From Streptomyces sp. YPW6 (GTDB lineage: Bacteria > Actinomycetota > Actinomycetes > Streptomycetales > Streptomycetaceae), in the NCBI RefSeq assembly GCF_018866325.1, contig NZ_CP076457.1:3755001-3819000 (forward strand): a stretch of 64,000 nt of DNA, written 5' to 3'. This document shows positions 50,194 to 58,879 of the stretch, piece by piece. Each line of letters opens with the position of its first letter. Within the stretch, counting starts at the first letter, position 1. The notes below the pieces were generated by a model. That model was not told the DNA's origin and ran no database searches. It saw only the letters and a program-made list of their open reading frames with translations. The position numbers were made by a program, and so were the translations under genes.

Positions 50194-52836
50194 ATGGCCG
50201 ACGAGAACACCCCTGTGACACCCGAATCCGCGACGCCCGACGACGAGGTCACCATCCCCGGTGTGGGGATGCGTGTCGAGCCCGTCCAGCTCGAGACGGA
50301 GATGCAGCGCTCCTACCTCGACTACGCGATGTCCGTCATCGTCTCGCGTGCGCTGCCCGACGTGCGGGACGGCCTCAAGCCCGTCCACCGCCGGGTGCTG
50401 TACGCGATGTACGACGGCGGGTACCGCCCCGAGAAGGGCTTCTACAAGTGCGCCCGCGTCGTCGGCGACGTCATGGGTACGTACCACCCGCACGGCGACT
50501 CCTCCATCTACGACGCCCTGGTGCGCCTCGCGCAGCCGTGGTCGATGCGGATGCCGCTGGTGGACTCCAACGGCAACTTCGGTTCCCCGGGCAACGACCC
50601 GGCCGCCGCCATGCGGTACACCGAGTGCAAGATGATGCCGCTGTCCATGGAGATGGTCCGGGACATCGACGAGGAGACCGTCGACTTCCAGGACAACTAC
50701 GACGGCCGCAACCAGGAGCCGACCGTCCTGCCGGCGCGCATCCCGAACCTGCTGGTCAACGGTTCCGCCGGGATCGCGGTCGGTATGGCGACCAACATCC
50801 CGCCGCACAACCTCCGCGAGGTCGCCGCCGGTGCCCAGTGGTACCTGGAGCACCCCGAGGCGTCGCACGAGGAGCTGCTGGAAGCGCTGATCGAGCGCAT
50901 CAAGGGCCCCGACTTCCCCACCGGCGCGCTGGTGGTGGGCCGCAAGGGCATCGAGGAGGCGTACCGCACCGGCCGTGGCTCGATCACGATGCGCGCGGTC
51001 GTCGCGGTCGAGGAGATCCAGGGCCGCCAGTGCCTGGTCGTCACGGAGCTTCCGTACCAGACCAACCCCGACAACCTCGCGCAGAAGATCGCCGACCTGG
51101 TCAAGGACGGCAAGGTCGGCGGCATCGCCGACGTCCGCGACGAGACCTCTTCGCGTACGGGACAGCGCCTGGTCGTCGTCCTCAAGCGGGACGCGGTCGC
51201 CAAGGTCGTCCTGAACAACCTGTACAAGCACACCGACCTCCAGACGAACTTCGGCGCCAACATGCTGGCGCTCGTCGACGGGGTGCCGCGCACGCTCTCG
51301 ATCGACGCGTTCATCCGCCACTGGGTGACGCACCAGATCGAGGTCATCGTCCGGCGGACGAAGTTCCGGCTGCGCAAGGCAGAGGAGCGGGCACACATCC
51401 TGCGCGGCCTCCTCAAGGCCCTGGACGCCATCGACGAGGTCATCGCCCTCATCCGCCGCTCGAACACGGTGGAGATCGCGCGCGAGGGCCTGATGGGCCT
51501 GCTGGAGATCGACGAGCTCCAGGCCAACGCGATCCTGGAGATGCAGCTGCGCCGGCTGGCCGCGCTGGAGCGCCAGAAGATCACCGCCGAGCACGACGAG
51601 CTCCAGGCGAAGATCAACGAGTACAACGAGATCCTGGCCTCGCCGGCCAAGCAGCGCGCCATCGTCAGCGAGGAGCTGGCGGCCATCGTCGAGAAGTTCG
51701 GCGACGACCGGCGCACCAAGCTGGTGCCCTTCGAAGGCGACATGTCCATCGAGGACCTGATCGCCGAGGAGGACATCGTCGTCACGATCTCCCGCAGCGG
51801 TTATGTGAAGCGCACGAAGACGGACGACTACCGCTCGCAGAAGCGCGGCGGCAAGGGCGTGCGCGGGACGAAGCTGAGGGAGGACGACATCGTCGACCAC
51901 TTCTTCGTCTCCACCACCCACCACTGGCTGCTGTTCTTCACGAACAAGGGCCGGGTCTACCGGGCCAAGGCGTACGAGCTCCCCGACGCCGGCCGGGACG
52001 CGCGCGGCCAGCACGTCGCCAACCTGCTGGCCTTCCAGCCGGACGAGAAGATCGCCCAGATCCTCGCGATCCGGGACTACGAGGCCGTGCCGTACCTGAT
52101 CCTGGCGACGAAGGGCGGTCTTGTGAAGAAGACCGCGCTCAAGGACTACGACTCCCCTCGCTCGGGCGGCGTCATCGCGATCAACCTGCGCGAGATGCCG
52201 GAGGGCGGCGACGACGAGCTGATCGGCGCCGAGCTCGTGTCGGCCGAGGACGACCTGCTGCTCATCAGCAAGAAGGCGCAGTCGATCCGGTTCACCGCGA
52301 CGGACGACGCGCTGCGCCCCATGGGCCGTGCCACCTCGGGCGTCAAGGGCATGAGTTTCCGTGAGGGAGACGAACTGCTCTCGATGAATGTCGTCCGGCC
52401 CGGTACGTTCGTCTTCACCGCTACCGACGGCGGGTACGCGAAGCGGACCCCCGTCGACGAGTACCGCGTCCAGGGCCGCGGCGGCCTCGGTATCAAGGCC
52501 GCCAAGATCGTGGAGGACCGCGGATCGCTCGTCGGTGCGCTGGTGGTCGAGGAGACCGATGAGATTCTCGCCATCACGCTCGGCGGTGGTGTGATTCGTA
52601 CGCGAGTCAATGAAGTCAGGGAGACGGGCCGTGACACCATGGGCGTCCAACTGATCAATCTGGGCAAGCGTGACGCCGTCGTCGGCATCGCGCGCAACGC
52701 CGAGGCCGGCCGTGAGGCGGAAGAGGTCGACGGGACCGATGACGCCGAGGGCGAGACGGCCGAGGCGCAGGCCGTAGGCACGGCAGAGGGCACTGTCGAG
52801 GGCACGGAGCCTTCGACCGGGGAGCACGAGGAGTAA
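50194..52836 (+). CDS. gyrA: DNA gyrase subunit A
   Basis: This gene encodes the 880-residue cutting and rejoining subunit of gyrase. The catalytic Tyr142 lies in AAAMRYTECK. The quinolone region reads HPHGDSSIYD, with Ser103 and Asp107 at the two main resistance positions, so it carries wild-type, sensitive-type residues. The C-terminal beta-pinwheel has the GyrA box QKRGGKGVRG needed for negative supercoiling. The last 45 residues are acidic. The ATG at 50194 follows GAAAGGACTTTGACCAGCA. It is followed at once by the DUF3566 gene. Confidence 0.98.
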   Translation: MADENTPVTPESATPDDEVTIPGVGMRVEPVQLETEMQRSYLDYAMSVIVSRALPDVRDGLKPVHRRVLYAMYDGGYRPEKGFYKCARVVGDVMGTYHPHGDSSIYDALVRLAQPWSMRMPLVDSNGNFGSPGNDPAAAMRYTECKMMPLSMEMVRDIDEETVDFQDNYDGRNQEPTVLPARIPNLLVNGSAGIAVGMATNIPPHNLREVAAGAQWYLEHPEASHEELLEALIERIKGPDFPTGALVVGRKGIEEAYRTGRGSITMRAVVAVEEIQGRQCLVVTELPYQTNPDNLAQKIADLVKDGKVGGIADVRDETSSRTGQRLVVVLKRDAVAKVVLNNLYKHTDLQTNFGANMLALVDGVPRTLSIDAFIRHWVTHQIEVIVRRTKFRLRKAEERAHILRGLLKALDAIDEVIALIRRSNTVEIAREGLMGLLEIDELQANAILEMQLRRLAALERQKITAEHDELQAKINEYNEILASPAKQRAIVSEELAAIVEKFGDDRRTKLVPFEGDMSIEDLIAEEDIVVTISRSGYVKRTKTDDYRSQKRGGKGVRGTKLREDDIVDHFFVSTTHHWLLFFTNKGRVYRAKAYELPDAGRDARGQHVANLLAFQPDEKIAQILAIRDYEAVPYLILATKGGLVKKTALKDYDSPRSGGVIAINLREMPEGGDDELIGAELVSAEDDLLLISKKAQSIRFTATDDALRPMGRATSGVKGMSFREGDELLSMNVVRPGTFVFTATDGGYAKRTPVDEYRVQGRGGLGIKAAKIVEDRGSLVGALVVEETDEILAITLGGGVIRTRVNEVRETGRDTMGVQLINLGKRDAVVGIARNAEAGREAEEVDGTDDAEGETAEAQAVGTAEGTVEGTEPSTGEHEE

Positions 52837-52840
52837 GAGC

Positions 52841-53551
52841 GTGAGTGGAGCCACGGGCGCCGGTTCGGCCGCTTCCGGAGCTGGAGCGAACGGTGCCCGT
52901 GGCCCTGCCACGGACTCCCAAGGGGGCACTGTGACGGACACACGAGGGCCTCAGCCCCAGTACGAGGGTTACGCGACCGGGCCCCTGCCCGGCGAGCGTG
53001 AGCCCGCACCGGGGCCGTCGGGGCCGTACCACCCGCCCCAGGCGTACCAGGCGCCCGGCGACGGCACCCAGGGCGGTCAGCAGCGCCCCGGACAGGGCGG
53101 CGGCACGCTGGGCGGTGCGCAGGGTGCGGGCGGCGCCCAGGCGATGCGCAAGCCGCGCACGGGGGCGCGGACCACGCCCCGCACCCGCAAGGCCCGCCTG
53201 CGGGTGGCCAAGGCCGATCCGTGGTCGGTGATGAAGGTCAGCTTCCTGCTGTCGATCGCCCTGGGCATCTGCACGGTGGTGGCGTCGGCGGTGCTGTGGA
53301 TGGTCATGGACGCGATGGGCGTCTTCGAGACCGTCGGCGGCACGATCAGCGAGGCGACCGGTTCGAACGAGAGCAACGGCTTCGATCTGCAGTCGTTCCT
53401 GTCGCTGCCGCGCGTGCTCATCTTCACCTCGGTCATCGCCGTGATCGACGTGGTGCTGGCCACCGCGCTGGCGACGCTGGGCGCCTTCATCTACAACCTG
53501 TCGGCGGGCTTCGTGGGCGGCGTGGAGCTCACGCTGGCCGAGGACGAGTAG
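52841..53551 (+). CDS. DUF3566 membrane protein downstream of gyrA
   Basis: This gene encodes a 236-residue protein with a Gly/Pro/Gln-rich cytoplasmic N terminus of about 110 residues, then the conserved DUF3566 region with two membrane helices (VMKVSFLLSIALGICTVVAS and IFTSVIAVIDVVLATALATL) and a short acidic end. The GTG at 52841 starts four bases after the gyrA stop codon, with GGAG inside the end of gyrA, so both are coupled. The family is found after gyrA throughout actinobacteria; its function is not established, though a role in the polar growth or division apparatus is suspected. Confidence 0.88.
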   Translation: MSGATGAGSAASGAGANGARGPATDSQGGTVTDTRGPQPQYEGYATGPLPGEREPAPGPSGPYHPPQAYQAPGDGTQGGQQRPGQGGGTLGGAQGAGGAQAMRKPRTGARTTPRTRKARLRVAKADPWSVMKVSFLLSIALGICTVVASAVLWMVMDAMGVFETVGGTISEATGSNESNGFDLQSFLSLPRVLIFTSVIAVIDVVLATALATLGAFIYNLSAGFVGGVELTLAEDE

Positions 53552-53568
53552 GGCCGCGGGTATCGATT

Positions 53569-53597
53569 TTGGGACTGGCCCCGACGTGCGCTAATCT
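53569..53597 (+). promoter_or_regulatory. tRNA-Ile promoter
   Basis: TTGGGA (53569-53574), a 17-base spacer and TAATCT (53592-53597) lie 33 bases before the mature tRNA 5' end. Confidence 0.7.
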
Positions 53598-53629
53598 TCA
53601 GAGGTCAGCGCGGAGCAGCACAGCGCGGC

Positions 53630-53706
53630 GGGGCTATAGCTCAGTTGGTTAGAGCGCATCCCTGATAAGGATGAGGCCACAGGTTCAAATCCTGTTAGCC
53701 CCACCA
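53630..53706 (+). tRNA. tRNA-Ile (GAT), CCA end encoded
   Basis: The sequence folds into a standard cloverleaf: 7-bp acceptor GGGGCTA/TAGCCCC, D loop AGTTGGTTA, anticodon stem CATCC/GGATG with GAT at 53664-53666, variable loop AGGCC and T arm ACAGG-TTCAAAT-CCTGT. The CCA is encoded at 53704-53706. GAT decodes ATC and ATT. Its position behind gyrA is conserved in actinobacteria. Confidence 0.98.
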
Positions 53707-53711
53707 GACTG

Positions 53712-53743
53712 AAGGCCCCTCACCGGAGACGGTGGGGGGCCTT
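53712..53743 (+). terminator. tRNA-Ile terminator
   Basis: A 13-bp stem (AAGGCCCCTCACC, one wobble pair) with a 6-base loop follows the tRNA by 6 bases and ends in TTT. Confidence 0.85.
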
Positions 53744-53760
53744 TCGCGTGGGCGGATCGC

Positions 53761-54465
53761 TCAGCTCGGGCCAGTGGCGCGGAGCTGGACGAGGTAGCCG
53801 GGTTCGGGGCCGTCGAAGCTCTCCAGCCAGTCGCTGGACGCGACCCAGAGGGTGGTGGGCTCGTCGTCCGACGGGATCTGGAAGATGCCGTGCTCGGGGC
53901 CCTTGCTCCCGGGGTTCAGGCCGTAGGCCGGCCCCGGCTCGCCCTGGTCGCTCCAGTAGGCGGCGTAGTCGGACGCGTACGAGCCGTCGGTCTGGCTCTG
54001 GCTGTACGCGGTGTCGTCGACGTTGAGGGTCACCGTGTCGTCGACCGACCAGTTCGCCTCGCTCCTGCCGACGTTCTGCACCTCCAGGGCGACCACGCAG
54101 AACTGCTTCCCGCTCTCGGGTGCCGGGTTCTCGGTCGGTTCGCCCACGGACTCGGCCGCGTGCGCGAGGACCTTCGGATCCAGCGGTTCGCCGCAGGTGA
54201 CGTCCTCGACGGTGATCTCGAACTCGTCGGGCCGTGCCTCGTCCGATGAGCCGATGGTCAGGGTGAACGGCTCTCCGACGGCGGGCCGGCCCAGGATCTC
54301 CGCGCCCGGTGGGGCGCCCACGTCCGGCCCGCCGGTCGCCGCCGCAGGGACGGCGCCGGCGGGGCCGGACGACGTGCCGGCCGAGGTGGCTGCCCCGCAG
54401 GCGGTGAGGGCGAGGAGCGCGGAGGCGGCGCCGAGGGCCGCGAAGGTGGTGCCACGAGAGCTCAT
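53761..54465 (-). CDS. Putative lipoprotein, DUF4352-like
   Basis: This gene encodes a 234-residue exported lipoprotein. The signal peptide ends in the lipobox LTAC (Cys at about residue 23), followed by an Ala/Gly/Pro-rich linker. The rest (about 60-230) is a beta-rich domain with DEFEITVEDVTCGEP and FCVVALEVQNVGRSEANW, which resembles the telokin-like DUF4352 fold; Cys pairs could form a disulfide. The ATG at 54465 follows AAAGGACCGTCCG. Function is unknown. It lies between the conserved gyrA block and the DLW-39 gene, on the strand opposite to both. Confidence 0.78.
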   Translation of the reverse strand: MSSRGTTFAALGAASALLALTACGAATSAGTSSGPAGAVPAAATGGPDVGAPPGAEILGRPAVGEPFTLTIGSSDEARPDEFEITVEDVTCGEPLDPKVLAHAAESVGEPTENPAPESGKQFCVVALEVQNVGRSEANWSVDDTVTLNVDDTAYSQSQTDGSYASDYAAYWSDQGEPGPAYGLNPGSKGPEHGIFQIPSDDEPTTLWVASSDWLESFDGPEPGYLVQLRATGPS

Positions 54466-54655
54466 CGGACGGTCCTTTCGGCGGTACGCCGGACCCTTCC
54501 ATGGTCGTCCGGTCGGCGGTGGCCCGCCCGTCGGCCGTCCTCACCGGGGACCGGAGACGTGTCGGAGGGGTACGGGAGAGACCCGGACACACGGAAAAGG
54601 CCCCCGGCCGGTGTGAACCGGACCAGGGGCCCCGGAGTGCGGTGGGCCGCCGGGA

Positions 54656-55024
54656 TCAGGGGGGCGGAGCCGGGGTGTCGCCTTCCGGGGCTGAGGAGTG
54701 GGAGCCGCTCGGGCCACTCGTGCGGGCGGTCTCCGCGGGGTCGAGCGACCGGTGGCGGGTGGCCGGGGAGGAGCCGTGGGCCTCGGCCCGGATGCGCTGC
54801 TTCATCGTGGGCGGCAGGGCCCGGTCACGCGGAAGGGTCCACCGGACCGAGGGAGCGGCCGGGGTTGCCGCGGTGGCACCCGTGTGCTCGTGCGTCGTGG
54901 CGCTCGGCTGCGCGGTGGCGTTCGCGGTGCTCGCGGCGGCGGTGGCGAGGCCCAGCGACGCCAGGAGGGCGAAGAAGGCGGTGATGAAGGCGGTCCAGAG
55001 GTTCTTGGGCTGGAAGGTGCTCAT
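54656..55024 (-). CDS. Small exported or membrane protein, unknown
   Basis: This gene encodes a 122-residue protein with one N-terminal hydrophobic segment (LWTAFITAFFALLASLGLATAAA, here given in part: FITAFFALLASLGLATA) that can be a signal peptide or anchor, followed by a Thr/Ala/Pro-rich low-complexity tail. The ATG at 55024 has GAGGGGCC directly upstream. The N-terminal STFQPKNLWTAFITAFFALL resembles small Streptomyces proteins found near gyrA, but I cannot assign a family or a function. Confidence 0.55.
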   Translation of the reverse strand: MSTFQPKNLWTAFITAFFALLASLGLATAAASTANATAQPSATTHEHTGATAATPAAPSVRWTLPRDRALPPTMKQRIRAEAHGSSPATRHRSLDPAETARTSGPSGSHSSAPEGDTPAPPP

Positions 55025-55315
55025 GGCCCCTCGCTTTCGGACGGTCCGGTTGCTGACTTCTCCGATCATGTGGATCCCGGCCGCGATTCCGGGGAGCGAC
55101 GCCCGCTGTGCGCCGATCTTCGGATTAACACCACTCGTATGGTGCAACCGGGCTGGACAGGCCCTCGCGGGCGGCGAGGAGGGGGTGCCGGGGGGGCGTT
55201 CCGGACGCCACGGAGGGGCTGTCACGGGGGCCCGGGCAGGTCACCGATCGGTATCGGCCGGTGTGTATAGTCGGCGACATAAGGCCCTTACGCCAAGGAA
55301 AGACGAGGTCGCGCG

Positions 55316-55450
55316 GTGAAGAAGCTTCTCCTGGTCGCACTGGCCGCCATCGGCGGGCTCCTCGTGTACCGCCAGATCCAGGCGGATCGCGCCGAGCAGG
55401 ATCTGTGGACGGAGGCGACCGACTCCGTGCCCGCAGGTTCGGGTGTGTGA
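55316..55450 (+). CDS. DLW-39 family small protein
   Basis: This gene encodes only 44 residues: a basic start VKKLLLVALAAIGGLLVYRQ, a single membrane helix, and the acidic end with the family-defining DLW (QADRAEQDLWTEATDSV). The GTG at 55316 has GAGG 8 bases upstream. The family is conserved downstream of gyrA in actinobacteria and its function is not known to me. A terminator follows 20 bases after the stop. The 291-base gap before it shows no further gene. Confidence 0.88.
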   Translation: MKKLLLVALAAIGGLLVYRQIQADRAEQDLWTEATDSVPAGSGV

Positions 55451-55470
55451 GACGACACAGTCTGTTACGG

Positions 55471-55495
55471 GCCCCGGCCGCTCAGCGGCCGGGGC
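55471..55495 (+). terminator. DLW-39 terminator
   Basis: A perfect 11-bp stem (GCCCCGGCCGC) with a TCA loop, 20 bases after the stop codon. Confidence 0.8.
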
Positions 55496-55818
55496 TTCGT
55501 GCTGTCCGGGCCGGCGCCGATGCGCCGGCCCCTTCCGCCGGTGCGGGACCGTGACGCACCGACCGTGAGTTCACTCCAGCGAATCGCCGGCCGGATGGAG
55601 CGAAGAGCCGCGTGGAGTCCGGGAACGAGCGCGGACAAGAGGGGTATTCCGGCTGTGGCCGCAGACAGCGGCGGTGCGCGCGGGGCAGGATGGACCGGCA
55701 TCGCGGCCGCCGCCGGGGCGGGTGCGCGTCGCTGAACGGCCGGGCGGCTGAGTGGCTGGGCAGCCGGGCGGCTGAGTGGCCGAGGGTGCCGGCGGGTGAG
55801 GACGACGAGGGGAAGCGC

Positions 55819-57150
55819 GTGAACAGGCAGCGCAACAGGGGCCGGGTGACGGCCGCGGCACTCGCGGCGATGTGCGCGGTGGCGGTCCTGCCGGGGCAGG
55901 CGCACGCGGCGGGCCCCGGGGCGTACGCCTTCGACCCCGAAGCGAAGAAGGTGCAGGGCGCGGCGACCAACGTCGAGGCGTCCACGCTGGACGAGGGCGT
56001 TTCGTACCGCAGTTCGATCAAGCCGGGCGAGAAGCTCTACTACCGGGTCACGCTGGACGACGCCTCCGCCGCCTATGTCTCGGCGGTCGCGGTGCCCGGC
56101 GGCAGCGGCGCGGTCGCCTACGGCGACGGCATCAGCATCAGCCTCCGGGAGACCGACGACACCCGGTGCGACTCGGGGCGGGCGAACTTCGGCTCCGGCG
56201 CGTACGCCCGTCCCATCACCGCGTACGCCTTCCGGACCGTGAAGGAGGGCGCCGGCAGCTGCCAGGAGGGCGGCCCGTACGACGTCCTCGTCGAGCGCGA
56301 GAGCAAGGACGCCTCCAGCCCGGAGGCCTGGGACCTGGAGCTGCGCTTCCTCCAGGAGCCGAAGCTCCGAAACGGCACGTCCCTGCCGACCGAGGCCCCC
56401 GAGAGCTGGCCCTCCGCCTCGGCGCAGCCGCTGACGGGGCAGCAGCAGAAGCGGTCCGGCGGATCCGGGTACTCCGAGGCCACCAGCCTGGAGAACGGCC
56501 GCTGGCAGGACAGGGTCGCCCCGGGGCAGACCCGCTTCTTCCGGGTGCCGGTGGACTGGGGACAGCAGATCTACGCCACCGCCGGGCTCTCCAACAGCAC
56601 CAGCGACAGCACGGACCTCGTCAGCAGCGCGCTCACGCTGTCGCTGGCCAACCCCGCCCAGGGGCCGGTCTCCGACGCCACCCTCTCGTACTCCGGAAGC
56701 CCCGCTTCCGCGTCCCTGCGGCCACTGCCGCCGGTGGCCTACCGCAACCGGTTCGACTCCTCGTCCCAGGTCAGCGCCATGCGCTTCGCGGGCTGGTACT
56801 ACCTGTCGGTCTCCCTCAGCCCGAAGCTGAAGGAGTCCTACGGCGCCGAGCCGATCCCGTTCGAGCTGTCGGTCCAGGTGAAGAACCAGCCCGAGGAATC
56901 GCCGTACGAGGGTGGCGCCGGGGTCTTCGGCGTCACCGACCAGGACCGGGAAGTGGCCCGGAAGGGGCAGAACGCCGAACAGGCCGCGAAGAGCGGCCCG
57001 ATGACCGTGGTCGCCGCGGCCGGGATCGGCACGGGTTCCGTGCTGGTGCTCGGTCTGGGCGTCTGGACCCTGCTGGCCCGCCGCCGCGCTTCGGCCGCCG
57101 GTCACCCGGGCGGTGGGGGGCACCGGCCGCCGGCCCAGGGCAGTTGGTAG
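55819..57150 (+). CDS. Secreted, C-terminally anchored protein of unknown function
   Basis: This gene encodes a 443-residue exported protein. A signal peptide (VTAAALAAMCAVAVLPGQAHA, given in part as ALAAMCAVAVLPGQAHA, cleavage near residue 29) is followed by a large extracellular part and a single helix near the C terminus (about 393-413) with a short basic, Gly/Pro-rich tail. Two similar beta-rich halves are visible: SYRSSIKPGEKLYYRVTLDD and WQDRVAPGQTRFFRVPVDWG both present a PG(E/Q)xxxxRV element, which suggests an internal duplication. The GTG at 55819 follows GAGGGGAAGC. The 368 bases before it hold only the DLW-39 terminator and an imperfect 30-base duplication near 55740. Confidence 0.72.
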   Translation: MNRQRNRGRVTAAALAAMCAVAVLPGQAHAAGPGAYAFDPEAKKVQGAATNVEASTLDEGVSYRSSIKPGEKLYYRVTLDDASAAYVSAVAVPGGSGAVAYGDGISISLRETDDTRCDSGRANFGSGAYARPITAYAFRTVKEGAGSCQEGGPYDVLVERESKDASSPEAWDLELRFLQEPKLRNGTSLPTEAPESWPSASAQPLTGQQQKRSGGSGYSEATSLENGRWQDRVAPGQTRFFRVPVDWGQQIYATAGLSNSTSDSTDLVSSALTLSLANPAQGPVSDATLSYSGSPASASLRPLPPVAYRNRFDSSSQVSAMRFAGWYYLSVSLSPKLKESYGAEPIPFELSVQVKNQPEESPYEGGAGVFGVTDQDREVARKGQNAEQAAKSGPMTVVAAAGIGTGSVLVLGLGVWTLLARRRASAAGHPGGGGHRPPAQGSW

Positions 57151-57198
57151 CCGTACGCCGACGGGGCCTCCGTCAGCGGAGCCGGGGGCGCGGGGCCG

Positions 57199-58692
57199 TC
57201 AGACCTGGGTGAGGGCCCAGAACCCGACCGCGAAGCAGATCAGCGCCACCACCAGGACCGGGACGGCCACCTTCGGGGGCGGTCCCGGGCGCGTCCGGCG
57301 TACGGCCGGCTGGGGCGCGGCGTGCTGCACCGGCGGGGCAGGTACCGGCGGGAACTGCTGCTGCTGAGGGTGCTGTTGGGCGGTGTAGGGGCGGGTGGCC
57401 GAGGGATCGTTCGGTACGCCGGAGGCCGCTTGCCGGGAGGGGTCCGGCGCGCCGACGGCGTAGGCGGGTGGCGCGTCCGCGGCGTCCGGCGGCTGCTGGG
57501 GGCCTGGCTGTCGCCATCCCGGCTCCTGTACTCCCTGATGCAAGGCCGTTTGTGGGGAGGGCTGTTGCTGCGGAGGCACGACACCGGGAGGCGCGGCGGA
57601 GGGCTGTGGGGCCGCGGAGGGCGGTGAGGCCGCGGAGGGCGGTGAGGCCGCAGGAGGCTGTGCGGCCGCAGGGGGCGGCGCGAGGTGGAAGCTGCCCGTC
57701 TCCGACATCGACACGGGCGGCGGGGTGGCGGACTCCAGTGGTCCGGACGGCTGCTGCGGTGCCTCCTGAGGCGCCTCCTGCGGTGCCTCCTGAGGCGCCT
57801 TCTGCGGGGCGGTGACGGGGCCGTCGGGGCCGAATCCCCGGGGCAGCGGTCCGATCTGGTCGAACACCTCCACCGGCTCGTCGTCCGGGCCGGTTTCGGG
57901 CAGCATCTCGACCGCCGCGGTCAGGGCCTTGCGCGCGCCCGTGGCCGTACGGAACCGGGCGTGCGGGTCGGGCTGGAGCAGACCGGCGAGCACCTGCCAC
58001 AGCGGCTCGGGAATGCCTTCGGGCGCGTCCGGAGTGCCGTGGGCGGCGAAGTGCTCCACCAGCGCCTGCGCGTCCGGCTTCCGGCCCTGGAGGAGGTAGA
58101 GCGCGACCAGGCCGACCGCGAAGAGGTCCGCGGGGAAGTCGGGCTCGGCCCCCAGCATCTGCTCGGGGGCGAAGTAACCGGGCGTACCGACCACGTAGTT
58201 GGTCTCGGTGAGCCGGGGTTCGCCCTTGCGCATCGAGATGCCGAAGTCGGACAGGCGCAGATGCGGCCGGCCCGTACCGGTCGCCTCCATCAGGATGTTG
58301 GCGGGCTTGATGTCGCGGTGCACCACCCCTTCGGCGTGCACCGTGGACAGGCCGGAGAGCAGCTGGTCCAGCAGCAGGCAGACGAAGCGCGGCGGCAACG
58401 GGCCGTAGTCGCCGATGACATGGGCGAGCGAACCGCCGGTCACCAGGTCCATGGTGAACAGCACCTTGTCGTCGTCGGCGGCCCAGCTGGCCGGGGCCAG
58501 CACGTGCGGGTGCTCGATGCGCAGCGCCTGCTCGCGGACGAAGCGCAACAGCGTGTGCGCGTCGCTCTGCTGGAGCACCTTGGCCGCGACGTACCGGCGG
58601 CGGCGGTGGTCCCAGGCCCGCCAGACGGCGCCGACGCCACCGCGTCCGATCGGATCGATCAGCTCGTACCGACCGGCGAAGACCTCACCCAT
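57199..58692 (-). CDS. Membrane Ser/Thr protein kinase (Hanks type)
   Basis: This gene encodes a 497-residue kinase that should phosphorylate Ser/Thr of unknown targets. All catalytic elements are present: GRGGVGAVW loop, Lys38 in VAAKVL, HRD at 125-127 (VVHRDIKPAN), DFG at 149-151 and GTPGYFAPEQ. After the kinase domain (to about 270) a 200-residue Pro/Gln/Ala-rich linker with PQEA repeats leads to a single helix at about 475-492. No PASTA or other sensor domain follows; only a few residues remain outside. The ATG at 58692 follows GGGAGCGGGC. An HTH gene lies 187 bases upstream on the same strand. Confidence 0.92.
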   Translation of the reverse strand: MGEVFAGRYELIDPIGRGGVGAVWRAWDHRRRRYVAAKVLQQSDAHTLLRFVREQALRIEHPHVLAPASWAADDDKVLFTMDLVTGGSLAHVIGDYGPLPPRFVCLLLDQLLSGLSTVHAEGVVHRDIKPANILMEATGTGRPHLRLSDFGISMRKGEPRLTETNYVVGTPGYFAPEQMLGAEPDFPADLFAVGLVALYLLQGRKPDAQALVEHFAAHGTPDAPEGIPEPLWQVLAGLLQPDPHARFRTATGARKALTAAVEMLPETGPDDEPVEVFDQIGPLPRGFGPDGPVTAPQKAPQEAPQEAPQEAPQQPSGPLESATPPPVSMSETGSFHLAPPPAAAQPPAASPPSAASPPSAAPQPSAAPPGVVPPQQQPSPQTALHQGVQEPGWRQPGPQQPPDAADAPPAYAVGAPDPSRQAASGVPNDPSATRPYTAQQHPQQQQFPPVPAPPVQHAAPQPAVRRTRPGPPPKVAVPVLVVALICFAVGFWALTQV

Positions 58693-58879
58693 TGCGCTGC
58701 GCCCGCTCCCCGTTCGTGTGGTGCCGCTGTGTCCGTCGCGGCCCGTGTCCGGTCCCGGTGTCCGGCCCGTGTCCTGTCGGCACCAGGGCGCTGCGCGGTG
58801 CGCGTGCCCTGGCTCCGTCGTCGTTCGTCGTGGTTCCGTCGCCGCTGCGTCGTCCGTCCGGCGGGTCCGGAGCCGCTCG

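Noticed and set aside
49825..52941. Very long open frame on the minus strand opposite gyrB/gyrA
   Set aside because: It mirrors the third-codon G+C bias of the true genes, has Asp/Val/Leu-rich low-complexity translation and no start signal. Long antisense frames of this kind occur opposite most genes here.
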